Positions 15,802-24,911 of a stretch of DNA of 64,000 nt are shown piece by piece; within the stretch, counting starts at the first letter, position 1, and every line of letters begins with the position of its first letter. Below the pieces are notes generated by a model. It was not told the origin of the DNA. It did no database searches and saw nothing but the letters and a program-made list of their open reading frames with translations. Source of the stretch: Bacteroidales bacterium (GTDB taxonomy: Bacteria; Bacteroidota; Bacteroidia; Bacteroidales; P3); assembly GCA_017469625.1 (NCBI GenBank), contig JAFUGA010000018.1:1-64000 (forward strand), given 5' to 3'. The position numbers and the translations under genes are program-made.

Positions 15802-18354
15802 TTAAAATTCTTCTTTTGGGTAAAGGCTATCCCACCAAGAAGAGTCTTCTTTCAACCATTTAGAAAACCAAGCGTAAATGGTGTTGTTCCATTTCAAACG
15901 TTTGTTAAAATCTACTATGCCGTGGTTTTCTCCTTTTATGGTTACAAACTCAACTTCTTTTCCTAAGATTTTCAAAGCATTATACATCTGAATGCTCTCT
16001 CCTATTGGCACATTGGTATCGGAGGTTCCGTGAAGCAAAAGCAAAGGTGTTTTTATCTTGTCTGCATGGAACAAAGGTGAGTGTTCGGTGTATAATTTAG
16101 GGTTATTCCAAGGGTAATTCTCAGATGTAGCAGCACCAGAATAAGAATAACCCCAATATCCTTCACCCCAATAAGATGTAATATTGCTTATACCAGCATG
16201 AGATATAGCAGCAGCAAATATATCTGTCTTTGTCTGAAGATATTGCGTCATAAAACCGCCGTAACTTGCACCCATACAACCTATATGTTTTTCATCTATA
16301 AATTTCTTTTCTTTGCATAGAGTTTTTACTCCTGTAATTATCTCATCAGCTGTATAATCTCCCCAAGCATTTACATGTCTTGCTGCAAATTCTTGTCCAT
16401 AACCTATTGTACCACTTGGATTTATAACATAGACAACATAACCCTGTTGAGTGTAAAGCCAAGCCGAATAACGCATTTCAAAACTTCTATCTGTAGGTTC
16501 GCAACCTCCGTAATAATAAACAATCATTGGGTATTTCTTTGTAGAATCAAAGTCTGCTGGATAATAAATTCTACCGTCAATATCAAAATTATTTTTCTTA
16601 AAAGTCCATTTCTCCATCTTGCCTATTGCAAGTTGAGAAAACTCTCTTTCTTTTGGGAAAAACACTTCTTTAACATTCTTTATTGTCTTTGTAATTGTGT
16701 CAAACTCAGCCCTAAAAACACGTTTTGGTTTGTTGTAATTCTCGCCATAAAATACTATCTTAGTTTCATCGTCTGAAATATCAAAAGAATGAACTATATC
16801 CACACCCAAAGGTAGTAAAGAAAACGTATTCTCTTTTAAATCATAACGATATACGTTTATAGAATCCTTATCTTGACAAGTAAGATACAGGTTATTCTTT
16901 CTTACTATTACGTCCTTAACACTTGGATTGAAATACTTGCCTACAGGTTTTATCTCTTTGGTTTCAAGGTTCATAAGGTAGATACTTTGATTGAAAGCAT
17001 TGGGAATTTGATTTTTCTTCAGTGTAGAACCTATTGAGTTAAAGGCTTCATTACTTGCAAGTAAGACTATGTTTTTTCTATCTTTCAAATACTGTGCAGA
17101 AACTACAAAACCATCGTTTTCTATTATGGTATCTAAGGTTTGTTGGTCAAAATTGTACTGATATATAGAGTTAAAAGAGAAAGGTCGTTTTGTAATATCG
17201 TCTTTGGACATAGAAAACAAAATGCTATTGTCCGTTATATCGTTTAAATTTGTGGAACGATAGGTATGGAAAATAGGATACTCACCACTCATATAAAGAG
17301 TCGTCCTGTTACGCCAACCAGGTATTCTATCGTCTGGCAAATACATTCTATGAATATCTTCTGATGTGTTATCTTTTTTCACAGTTTTTGATACTATAAA
17401 AGGAATTTCTTCCAAATGGCAGTCCAAATAACCTATATTATCTTCAACATCAAAGAAGGCTATACTACCTTCGTTTTCCAAATCCTTATATATCAAATCT
17501 CTTTTTCCATTTTCTGGGTATAATGCATAAAGGTTTGAATGTTCTGTGTAGTAAAGAATATCAAAATAAGGCAACCAATGATAAGAAATTATCTTGTCAT
17601 CTGTGAATATAACCTTATCATCTTTTGTATTACGAACTTCTACTCTATAAGTACTCTTTCCTTGTTGGTCTGTGTTGTAATATTTTACCAAATACATATT
17701 CCCAGAAGATGAAATGCTTATACTATAAGGGTTTTCTCCGCAAAGCATAGTCTTCAGAGTAAGACCGCTATTAATTTCAGTGTTTGCTGTGTTTGCGTCA
17801 TTATTGTAAAGCAAAGTCTGAATAGTATAATAATCTCTATTATTTGTTTCTATTATCTTGGAAAACAAACAAAGTGCTGCTATACCTACAACGTGATTAC
17901 CTGGTTCAAGTTCTTTTTCTACCAAAAGTTTTGTGTCTTCTGTACGAGTGGCTTCTTCGGTTGATTTCTCTGCAACTTGTTCTCCGTCAATAGAAACCTT
18001 AAGTTTTGCATTTGAAAAGACTTCAAATTTCACCTTTTCTCTTTTTTGTAAACTTATGGTGAAGAAATATTTTACTACATTGTTTTCTGCTGCTCCGCAA
18101 GGGTGAATATCTATTGTGTCTATTCCGTCTTTGGCTATAGAATAGTCTCGTTGCCAAACATAATCCTTTATTACAGGAGTTTGAAAATAATCTTCTATAG
18201 AATATTTCTTGCCCTGATTGTTCAGAGAGTCCAAAATAACAGGGGCAATCCACTCTTGCCAATCCACATAATAATTAGTAACAGGTTTTTGTGCCGAAAC
18301 AGATAAACCTAACAAAGACAAGGCTACACATACTAAAAAACTAATCTTTTTCAT
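15802..18354 (-). CDS. Secreted S9-family prolyl oligopeptidase-like peptidase
   Basis: 850 residues with a Sec signal peptide (VCVALSLLGLSVSAQ). The C-terminal alpha/beta hydrolase domain has a complete triad: Ser697 in MGASYGGF, Asp779 in LHGTSDTNVP and His811 in KGENHGIVD. A beta-propeller-like region precedes it. The first 200 residues carry an extra beta-sandwich-like segment (VKYFFTISLQKREKVKFEV) that is not usual for dipeptidyl peptidase IV. The enzyme probably degrades peptides in the periplasm, as the related S9 peptidases of asaccharolytic Bacteroidales do. It is followed 18 bases upstream by rsmG in the same orientation. Confidence 0.85.
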   Translation of the reverse strand: MKKISFLVCVALSLLGLSVSAQKPVTNYYVDWQEWIAPVILDSLNNQGKKYSIEDYFQTPVIKDYVWQRDYSIAKDGIDTIDIHPCGAAENNVVKYFFTISLQKREKVKFEVFSNAKLKVSIDGEQVAEKSTEEATRTEDTKLLVEKELEPGNHVVGIAALCLFSKIIETNNRDYYTIQTLLYNNDANTANTEINSGLTLKTMLCGENPYSISISSSGNMYLVKYYNTDQQGKSTYRVEVRNTKDDKVIFTDDKIISYHWLPYFDILYYTEHSNLYALYPENGKRDLIYKDLENEGSIAFFDVEDNIGYLDCHLEEIPFIVSKTVKKDNTSEDIHRMYLPDDRIPGWRNRTTLYMSGEYPIFHTYRSTNLNDITDNSILFSMSKDDITKRPFSFNSIYQYNFDQQTLDTIIENDGFVVSAQYLKDRKNIVLLASNEAFNSIGSTLKKNQIPNAFNQSIYLMNLETKEIKPVGKYFNPSVKDVIVRKNNLYLTCQDKDSINVYRYDLKENTFSLLPLGVDIVHSFDISDDETKIVFYGENYNKPKRVFRAEFDTITKTIKNVKEVFFPKEREFSQLAIGKMEKWTFKKNNFDIDGRIYYPADFDSTKKYPMIVYYYGGCEPTDRSFEMRYSAWLYTQQGYVVYVINPSGTIGYGQEFAARHVNAWGDYTADEIITGVKTLCKEKKFIDEKHIGCMGASYGGFMTQYLQTKTDIFAAAISHAGISNITSYWGEGYWGYSYSGAATSENYPWNNPKLYTEHSPLFHADKIKTPLLLLHGTSDTNVPIGESIQMYNALKILGKEVEFVTIKGENHGIVDFNKRLKWNNTIYAWFSKWLKEDSSWWDSLYPKEEF

Positions 18355-18372
18355 ATTGCAAATTATTTTCTG

Positions 18373-19020
18373 TTATTTTTTATACATAGGTATATAAACT
18401 AAACGTTTGGTTTCAAAAAAAGGATTGTAGAAAAACTTTCCTATATTGTATATCTTATAAAAATGTTTAAAATTCTCCATTTCTTGTTCCGCATCATCGC
18501 CTCTAAGATAGAGTATTCCATTCCTTAAAGTGTGAGTGTTGTTTATAGCAATACGTTTTTTTGACATCTTGTAAAAGTCTTGCATATTGGTAACAGCACG
18601 AGATACTACGAAGTCATATTTTCCTGTAACTTCTTCACAAGGAATTTGTTCTGCAACAACGTTTTTTAGATTCAAACTATCTTTCACAGCATTCACAACC
18701 TTTATTTTCTTTCCTATGCGGTCTATAAGATGAAACTGCACCTTAGGAAACAAAATTGCCAAAGGTATACCGGGAAATCCACCTCCTGTACCTACATCTA
18801 AGATTTTAGTACCAGGATTGAAAGTACAAATTTTGGCAATAGATAAGGAGTAAAGTATATGATGAACAAACAGATTGTCAATATCTTTTCTGGAAATGAC
18901 GTTTATTTTTTCGTTCCATTCCCTGTAAAGAGGTTCTAACATAGCAAACTGTTCCAACTGCTCATCTCCCGCATACGAGAACAACTGTTTTATATATTGC
19001 GTATCTATACTATTTTTCAT
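18373..19020 (-). CDS. rsmG: 16S rRNA (guanine527-N7)-methyltransferase
   Basis: 215 residues, the normal RsmG length. The S-adenosylmethionine site is ILDVGTGGGFPGIPLAI (about residues 73-89), with FHLIDRIGKKI after it and VVSRAVTNMQ further on, all typical of RsmG/GidB. It methylates G527 in the 530 loop of 16S rRNA. A -7 box TATCTTTG at 19064-19057 (minus strand) gives a leader of about 30-40 bases. It is probably cotranscribed with the S9 peptidase gene 18 bases downstream. Confidence 0.92.
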   Translation of the reverse strand: MKNSIDTQYIKQLFSYAGDEQLEQFAMLEPLYREWNEKINVISRKDIDNLFVHHILYSLSIAKICTFNPGTKILDVGTGGGFPGIPLAILFPKVQFHLIDRIGKKIKVVNAVKDSLNLKNVVAEQIPCEEVTGKYDFVVSRAVTNMQDFYKMSKKRIAINNTHTLRNGILYLRGDDAEQEMENFKHFYKIYNIGKFFYNPFFETKRLVYIPMYKK

Positions 19021-19129
19021 CTAAGTAAAGTTTTCATTCAGTAATATAATACTTTGCAAAGATACAAAAATTTCTATAAAGCCAAATGTATCTCCCACTT
19101 TTGCCAAAGTTTTATGACAAAAAGAACAA

Positions 19130-19162
19130 ATAAAAAACCTTACGACAAGAACACCGTAAGGT
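19130..19162 (-). terminator. Terminator after tRNA-Ser
   Basis: The minus strand reads ACCTTACG, a 10-base loop, CGTAAGGT, then TTTTTTATTTG. Confidence 0.8.
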
Positions 19163-19191
19163 AAAATAAAATATCATGAAAACATCTTTGG

Positions 19192-19276
19192 CGGAAAGTG
19201 AGGGATTCGAACCCCCGGACCCGTGAAGGTCAACGGTTTTCAAGACCGCCGCTATCGACCACTCAGCCAACTTTCC
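19192..19276 (-). tRNA. tRNA-Ser (anticodon TGA)
   Basis: A complete cloverleaf on the minus strand: acceptor GGAAAGT pairing with ACTTTCC, anticodon loop CTTGAAA with TGA, a long variable arm typical of serine tRNA, and a T arm with GGTTCGAATCC. The CCA end is not encoded. The -7 box TACTTTTG lies at 19289-19282, placing the start at the mature 5' end or a few bases ahead of it. Confidence 0.95.
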
Positions 19277-19319
19277 ACTTGCAAAAGTACAACAATTTTG
19301 ATTACTGACAAGTTTTTTT

Positions 19320-20180
19320 CTACTTTTTTTCTAAAAAAATAAATCTGTCTTTATCAAAAATATCTTTAACAATTCGTCTAACATATTCTTTTTCTGAAAA
19401 TAAGACTATAGTTTCTGAAGCCAAAAAATTATTGACTTCTAAGTATATTTTTCCACCTTTTTTCAGTCTTTTTTGAGCAAATTGGACTATTTTCTCGTAA
19501 AAAATAAGCGGATTTTCATCATTTACGAACAAAGCCAAGTGTGGTTCATAGTTTAGAACGTTTTCACTCATCTGTTTCTTTTCTAATTCTCTCACATACG
19601 GAGGATTAGATACTATAATATCAAAATCTTCCTCTATATCAAACCCCTCGTCTAATATATCATTTTGCCTATATATTACATTAAGTTTTAGATTGTTAGC
19701 ATTCTTTTTTGCAAGTTCTAAAGCCTTAAGAGAAACATCTACCCCATAAACCTTACTTTTTTTGATATTATAAGCCAAAGCCAAAGAAATACACCCACTA
19801 CCCGAACACAAATCTACTATTTTCACTTCCTTATCCTTATTTTCCTGTATGATATATTGGCACAGTTCTTCTGTTTCCGGGCGTGGTATAAGCACGTTTT
19901 CATTCACCTTTATGTCTATATTCAGAAACTCAACCTTACCTATTATATATTGTATAGGTTTGTATTTTTTCAAATCTTCCACCGCAAGATATATCTTCAG
20001 AAGTTCCGACTCGTTTATGGTTTCCTGCTCAAATGCTGTAATATGTGCCGAAGACAGATTGGTAAAAGAAGAAAAAAGTATATTGGTAAAAGATTTTATT
20101 TCTTCGTTTGAATACTTGTTTTTCAATTCATTATGGATAAATTTCTTTATATCCCCTATTCTATTTGATTTAGTTTTCAT
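19320..20180 (-). CDS. prmC: Peptide chain release factor N5-glutamine methyltransferase
   Basis: 286 residues. VLIPRPETEELCQYI (near residue 96), IVDLCSGSGCISLALA (near 120) and the catalytic IIVSNPPYVRE (near 188) define PrmC/HemK, which methylates the GGQ glutamine of release factors 1 and 2. The start at 20180 lies about 20 bases from the predicted transcription start. It diverges from ribD through a 43-base gap in which the two -7 boxes face each other. Confidence 0.92.
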   Translation of the reverse strand: MKTKSNRIGDIKKFIHNELKNKYSNEEIKSFTNILFSSFTNLSSAHITAFEQETINESELLKIYLAVEDLKKYKPIQYIIGKVEFLNIDIKVNENVLIPRPETEELCQYIIQENKDKEVKIVDLCSGSGCISLALAYNIKKSKVYGVDVSLKALELAKKNANNLKLNVIYRQNDILDEGFDIEEDFDIIVSNPPYVRELEKKQMSENVLNYEPHLALFVNDENPLIFYEKIVQFAQKRLKKGGKIYLEVNNFLASETIVLFSEKEYVRRIVKDIFDKDRFIFLEKK

Positions 20181-20189
20181 AAAGTTTTG

Positions 20190-20211
20190 TAAATTTGCTT
20201 TTGCAAAAATA
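20190..20211. promoter_or_regulatory. Face-to-face promoters for prmC and ribD
   Basis: TAAATTTG (20190-20197, plus) serves ribD and TATTTTTG (20211-20204, minus) serves prmC. They face each other with six bases between, so the two 5' leaders should overlap slightly. Confidence 0.6.
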
Positions 20212-20223
20212 CAAATAAAACTT

Positions 20224-21267
20224 ATGATGGACGATAAAATTTTTATGCAACGTTGTTTTTCTTTGGCACAAATGGGTTTAGGAAACGTAAGTCCAAATCC
20301 TATGGTTGGTGCTGTGGTAGTTTATGATGGTAAGATTATAGGCGAGGGATTTCATCAGAAATATGGCTTTAGTCATGCCGAAGTTAATGCTATCAATAGC
20401 GTGAAAGACAAGAGTTTATTAAAATATTCTACCATTTATGTTAGTTTAGAACCTTGTTGTCATTATGGAAAAACTCCACCGTGTGCAGAACTGTTAATAA
20501 AACATCATATAAAAAAATGTGTTATTGCAAATACAGACCCCAATCCTAAGGTTGCCGGCAAAGGTATTAAGATATTGCAAGACAATAATATAGAAGTCGT
20601 TAGCGGTGTGCTTGAAAAGGATGGTTTGTACCTAAACAGACGATTTTTTTACAATCAAGAAAAACACCTTCCTTTTGTAATACTGAAATATGCTCAAAGT
20701 AAGGACGACTTTATAGATATTATAAGGAAAGAGGGTGAAGAAAAACAAAACTATTGGTTTACTAACGATGCTTTGAAACTTTTTGTGCATAAACAAAGGT
20801 TTGAAGAGGACGCAATATTGGTTGGTTACAATACTGTAATAAACGACAATCCTACCCTTAATGTTAGATATTATTCTGGTAAAAATCCTGTAAGAGTGGT
20901 GTATGACAAGGATTTATCTCTACCAAAAGACAAAAATATTTTCAACAGTGAAAGCAAAGCTATAGTATTTAATGGAGTGAAAAATGCTGTAGAAGACAAC
21001 GTTGAGTACATTCTTTTAAAAAATGAAAACGATTTACAGTCAATGCTTTCCATTCTTTATGAAAAAGGTATAGGCTCTATAATTGTGGAGGGTGGAAAAA
21101 AGACTATAACGAGGTTTGTAGAACGAAATCTTTGGAATGAAGCATACGTGCTAACAGGAAACACGCTTTTGAATGAGGGAATAAAAAGCCCCGTTATTCC
21201 TGCAAATAAATATAAAAGCACGAGTTATGCAGGAGATAACGGGATAGATTATTACTTTAATATATAA
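20224..21267 (+). CDS. ribD: Riboflavin biosynthesis deaminase/reductase
   Basis: 347 residues from ATG ATG at 20224; a longer frame back to 19849 only overlaps prmC. The N-terminal deaminase has zinc motifs HAEVNAI and EPCCHYGKTPPCAE. The C-terminal reductase begins near residue 150 and ends with SIIVEGGKKTI. It performs the second and third steps of riboflavin synthesis from GTP. Its 3' end converges on hutI with only two bases between the stop codons. No terminator is visible, so antisense overlap of the two transcripts is likely. Confidence 0.9.
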   Translation: MMDDKIFMQRCFSLAQMGLGNVSPNPMVGAVVVYDGKIIGEGFHQKYGFSHAEVNAINSVKDKSLLKYSTIYVSLEPCCHYGKTPPCAELLIKHHIKKCVIANTDPNPKVAGKGIKILQDNNIEVVSGVLEKDGLYLNRRFFYNQEKHLPFVILKYAQSKDDFIDIIRKEGEEKQNYWFTNDALKLFVHKQRFEEDAILVGYNTVINDNPTLNVRYYSGKNPVRVVYDKDLSLPKDKNIFNSESKAIVFNGVKNAVEDNVEYILLKNENDLQSMLSILYEKGIGSIIVEGGKKTITRFVERNLWNEAYVLTGNTLLNEGIKSPVIPANKYKSTSYAGDNGIDYYFNI

Positions 21268-21269
21268 CG

Positions 21270-22505
21270 TTAAATTTCTTTTCCGTTCAAAAATACTCTT
21301 TCCACCTTATTTTCTCCGTAACTATAAGGCAAGTATTCTATTGTAGGTATTTTGGTTGTAATGTAGAAGTTTGCTTTTTTGCCTACTGCTATTGAGCCTA
21401 AATCTTCTACAACGTCCATGGCGTAAGCCGTGTTTATGGTTGTTGCGTTTATAGCCTCTTGTGGTAAAAGTTTGTAATTTACACACGCAAAAGTAAGTAT
21501 CAACTGCATATTTCCACTTGGAGAAGAACCAGGATTGTAATCTGAAGCCATAGCCACAGGCAAGCCAGCCTCTATCATCTTGCGAGCAGGTGCATACTGC
21601 ATATTCAAAAAGAAAGCAGCACCAGGAAGAATAGTAGGCATAGTAAGAGAATTTTTCAAACACGCTATTTCTTCATCGCCTGTGTATTCAAGGTGGTCAA
21701 CAGACAAAGCATTGTATTTCACTCCTATTTGAATACCACCAGAGGCTGCAAGTTCATTAGCATGTATCTTTGGTTTCAAACCACGTTTCACTCCCTCATA
21801 CAACATTCTATCAGTCTGTTCCACAGTAAAGAATCCTCTATCGCAAAATACGTCTATAAAGTCTGCCAAACCTTCATCAGCCACCTTAGGAATCATCTCA
21901 TTTACAACCTTATCCACAAAAGCATCTATGTTATTCTTATATTCTAAAGGTACTCCGTGAGCTCCTAAAAAGTTCGCTTTAATAGTTAGAGGTGAATTTT
22001 CTTTCAACTTTCTTATAACCCTAAGCATCTTAAGTTCAGCCTCTGTTGTAAAACCATAACCAGATTTTATTTCAACAGCACCTGTTCCGTACTTAGTTAT
22101 AGTTTCTAACCTCTGCATAGCATCTTCGTAAAGTACCTCTTCTGGTGTTTGTTGCAACTTTTTTGCAGAGTTTATTATACCACCACCGCTTTGGGCTATT
22201 TCTTCGTAAGAAAGACCTTTGATTTTGTCAATATATTCAACCTCTCTACTACCTGCATAAACCAAATGTGTATGCGAATCGCAAAAAGACGGCAACACAA
22301 ATCTATCCGTTGCGTCTATAACAGTGTCTGCATTCACTTGAAGCAAATCACTATCTTTGCCAAAATCCTTTATCCTTCCGTCTTCCACTAAAAGATACGC
22401 ATTTTCAACAACTTCCACGTTCTGCATATCCTTTCCACAAACAGCCAATCTTTTATTCTGTTCTGTTTGTACAAGACCTTTTATATTTCTAATAAGTAAC
22501 CTCAT
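21270..22505 (-). CDS. hutI: Imidazolonepropionase
   Basis: 411 residues of the amidohydrolase superfamily. The metal motif is CDSHTHLVYAGSRE (near residue 74), followed by LSYEEIAQSGGGIINSA, AVEIKSGYGF and the C-terminal MASDYNPGSSP, all characteristic of HutI. It opens imidazolone propionate to formiminoglutamate in histidine breakdown. No other hut gene is in the window. A 78-codon lipoprotein gene lies six bases upstream and probably shares the transcript. Confidence 0.93.
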   Translation of the reverse strand: MRLLIRNIKGLVQTEQNKRLAVCGKDMQNVEVVENAYLLVEDGRIKDFGKDSDLLQVNADTVIDATDRFVLPSFCDSHTHLVYAGSREVEYIDKIKGLSYEEIAQSGGGIINSAKKLQQTPEEVLYEDAMQRLETITKYGTGAVEIKSGYGFTTEAELKMLRVIRKLKENSPLTIKANFLGAHGVPLEYKNNIDAFVDKVVNEMIPKVADEGLADFIDVFCDRGFFTVEQTDRMLYEGVKRGLKPKIHANELAASGGIQIGVKYNALSVDHLEYTGDEEIACLKNSLTMPTILPGAAFFLNMQYAPARKMIEAGLPVAMASDYNPGSSPSGNMQLILTFACVNYKLLPQEAINATTINTAYAMDVVEDLGSIAVGKKANFYITTKIPTIEYLPYSYGENKVERVFLNGKEI

Positions 22506-22511
22506 AACCTT

Positions 22512-22748
22512 TTATTTTTCTCTACATTTCAAAGAAGAATTGTCCAAAAGGACTTTTTTCCACTCATCTGGAAGATTATCTGAAGTCATAGCCTCACAAT
22601 CTCCCTCGTACTCATCTATAGTAAAACTTTTACTCTCTGTAGGTGATACGGTACTCATAGAGCATTCACAATCAGACTTATTGCTACATGATGAAAACAA
22701 CATCAAACCCATAGCAATGATAGATAAACCTAAAAATATCTTTTTCAT
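22512..22748 (-). CDS. Small predicted lipoprotein
   Basis: 78 residues. The signal peptide ends in a lipobox, GLMLFSSCSNKS, so the mature protein would start at that Cys and be lipid-anchored. The mature part is acidic with several cysteines (CECSMS, GDCEAM, LKC) that could form disulfides. I do not recognise a domain. It is placed directly before hutI and likely cotranscribed. Confidence 0.65.
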   Translation of the reverse strand: MKKIFLGLSIIAMGLMLFSSCSNKSDCECSMSTVSPTESKSFTIDEYEGDCEAMTSDNLPDEWKKVLLDNSSLKCREK

Positions 22749-22907
22749 AATAATCTGTCTTCAAAATTTTTGCAAAGATAGTAAATTTTTAAAACAATGT
22801 ATTAAATCTTCCTCCTAAATTTCCAAAACTTCCACCCCACTGCACAAAAAAAACTTCTCATTTTAATACCTTCACCTACCACCCTCACAAAAACAAACCC
22901 ACCCAAT

Positions 22908-23035
22908 AACAAAACTTTGTTTCGCTCTACTATAACTTTGTTTTAATTTTCTATCTCTTTGTTTTAATTTTGTAGAACTTTGTTTTAGAATTCTATTTCT
23001 TTGTTTTAGAAAATTAAAACAAAGTTTCGTGGAGA
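22908..23035. repeat. 21-bp-period repeat array
   Basis: About six units with alternating CTTTG and CAAAG cores, in the gap between the lipoprotein start and the membrane ADP-ribosyltransferase gene. The rest of 22749-23133 shows no gene. Confidence 0.85.
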
Positions 23036-23084
23036 TGGGAAATGAGGGTGTGTTTGGGGTTGATAAATTATTGTAAAGCAGAAA

Positions 23085-23150
23085 GAGAATATTAACCAAA
23101 AATAAAAGAATATTAGTCAGAAAATAAAGAGTATTAGTCAAAAAATTCTT
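23085..23150. repeat. Second 21-bp tandem repeat, three units
   Basis: GAATATTAACC, GAATATTAGTC and GAGTATTAGTC begin at 23087, 23108 and 23129, exactly 21 bases apart. The last unit overlaps the stop codon of the ADP-ribosyltransferase gene. The unit sequence differs from the main family but the period is the same. Confidence 0.7.
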
Positions 23151-24720
23151 CTATTTCGTCCCAAACTTCTTTTCTAAATAGCCAATGGCTCATTCCTCCT
23201 TTTGTTCTATAAAGAATACCTGTTCTACAATTGAATACATATATAGGTCTTATACGCCAAGGGTGGTTGTACTTATTTTGCCAATCGTACATACAATATT
23301 CCCAATAGTCATGTTGTACGTTCCACCATTCCCCACTTACAAAATTATTATTAAGTCCGTATGAAGTAATTATATTGTGGTTTCCTCCATAACCTGTTTG
23401 AGAAGACACTCTGTGAGGTGCTAAATTCATATTTATATTTCTCCCCCAAGAAACTCTACAAACTATTATTGTAGGATTCTCATCTGAACATCTATAAGGG
23501 TCATTTGCATACGCTAAAGCAGTTCTACGACATGAAGCAAAATAAGCTCCTCTACCTGCCCAACCATCTTCACTTGAAGAAAAAGTACCCTGCTTCCAAT
23601 AGTAATTATTTGCTCTAAAACCATTTCTGTTCTTTTCACAAGTAATTGCGTCCGCTGCTTTACCGTCTGTTCCGTGGTAAAGTGTAACTGTAGGTATAAA
23701 CAAATCCACCACAGTCCAAACAATTCCCTCTATAAGTGTGAGAGTACCATGATATAACGGGTATTTAATAATACGTATTGGCAAAAAAATAAACCAATTT
23801 CCTAAACCATCTCCACCCTCATCATCATCTGAAGGAATAAAAACTTCTGCCCAAAGATTATACCACGAAGAAAGAACGTAAATAATTATATTGAAATACA
23901 CTGCATTCACAAACCTCAAAGGTGTTATCGCTACAAAAAGAATCCATTGCAAAATCTCAAATGCCATTCTGCAATCTTCTCTACCAGAATCGCTTAAACC
24001 CCAATCTGATTTCAAAAACATACGCCAAGGTTTCTGCAAAGTAATCTCCAGCCAATTGAAAAAATAGGAAGGAAATCCAAAAATCATATACAAATAATAA
24101 AACACATCACTTATACTTCCACCTTCTTCTTCAGCAATTATTTGCAATGCCATAAACACACCAACAGCCGAACCTATTACAGCACCAACCATAGCATTGG
24201 AAAACAAAAGATGTGTTACCAAAGCACAGATTCCAGCCATAAGACTCACAGTAATAATGAATTGAAATATATATCTGATAAAACAAATACATAGAATAAT
24301 AAGTGCTATGATAACAATATATTTGATAATCTTCCAAATGGTGTGAAAGAAAGAAGGAATACCGCTACGAGATTGTGTTTCAACTTCTTGCTCAACAATT
24401 TCTTCTTCTGGAGCAACATAAGAAAGATAATTAAGACTTACATAAGCTCTTTGAGAATATTCGTCCGAAGTTATCCTACCCCAATTGTTTTCGGTAATAT
24501 AATAAACTACTATGGTATCGCCTCTATATAGTTGTCCCATAGATTCATACCTCGTACTATTGCCTGCTCTTACGTTAAGCCTTTGAGTATTTACAACGTA
24601 TTTTGCTGGCAAAGTAACGGTTCTTGTTTGATTTGAAGAAGATGTATTCTCAACGTATGCAAAACAAACTTCACTTAAACAGGTGAAAATCAAAACAAAA
24701 AATAATAATAGTTTTTTCAT
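23134..24720 (-). CDS. Membrane protein with SH3b domain and PARP-like ADP-ribosyltransferase domain
   Basis: 528 residues. A signal peptide is followed by a bacterial SH3 domain (about 38-101; NTQRLNVRAGNSTRYESMG), often a peptidoglycan-binding module. Several hydrophobic segments follow between 129 and 340. The C-terminal domain (about 345-505) reads like a PARP-type ADP-ribosyltransferase: VTLYHGTDG with His349, GRGAYFASC with Tyr393, and YWEYCMYDWQ with Glu474. Together they match the H-Y-E triad of that class, which uses NAD+ to modify proteins or other targets. The side of the membrane on which the domain lies is unclear. A 15-bp inverted repeat lies upstream. I know no described system with this exact architecture. 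The fold call rests on motifs, not on a search. Confidence 0.6.
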   Translation of the reverse strand: MKKLLLFFVLIFTCLSEVCFAYVENTSSSNQTRTVTLPAKYVVNTQRLNVRAGNSTRYESMGQLYRGDTIVVYYITENNWGRITSDEYSQRAYVSLNYLSYVAPEEEIVEQEVETQSRSGIPSFFHTIWKIIKYIVIIALIILCICFIRYIFQFIITVSLMAGICALVTHLLFSNAMVGAVIGSAVGVFMALQIIAEEEGGSISDVFYYLYMIFGFPSYFFNWLEITLQKPWRMFLKSDWGLSDSGREDCRMAFEILQWILFVAITPLRFVNAVYFNIIIYVLSSWYNLWAEVFIPSDDDEGGDGLGNWFIFLPIRIIKYPLYHGTLTLIEGIVWTVVDLFIPTVTLYHGTDGKAADAITCEKNRNGFRANNYYWKQGTFSSSEDGWAGRGAYFASCRRTALAYANDPYRCSDENPTIIVCRVSWGRNINMNLAPHRVSSQTGYGGNHNIITSYGLNNNFVSGEWWNVQHDYWEYCMYDWQNKYNHPWRIRPIYVFNCRTGILYRTKGGMSHWLFRKEVWDEIEEFFD

Positions 24721-24812
24721 ATTCCACTATTTTTGGTATAACAATATTTTTCGTATAACTATAAACTTTTCTTGTTTATAAGAACAAATACTTGCAAAAC
24801 ATTCAAAAATGC

Positions 24813-24888
24813 TTTCACTGTAAAGACTATGTCGTTTTTTGTATACATTTATATATTATATAGAGTGAAAAAAGTCTTTACAGTGAAA
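24813..24888. promoter_or_regulatory. 15-bp perfect inverted repeat between ligA and the ADP-ribosyltransferase gene
   Basis: TTTCACTGTAAAGAC (24813-24827) and GTCTTTACAGTGAAA (24874-24888) flank 46 AT-rich bases. It could be a pair of operators or a looped terminator after ligA. The T-tail is weak, which favours a binding site. Confidence 0.4.
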
Positions 24889-24911
24889 ACAAGATTATAT
24901 GTAGAATGCAA

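Noticed and set aside
15802-18354. Frameshift or fusion in the S9 peptidase gene
   Set aside because: The frame is intact over 850 codons with signal peptide and full triad; the unusual N-terminal segment is in frame.
19849-20223. Longer ribD start at 19849
   Set aside because: The extra frame runs antisense through prmC. The RibD homology starts at the ATG at 20224.
22872-23141. 89-codon minus-strand frame
   Set aside because: It consists of the two 21-bp repeats and intergenic DNA.
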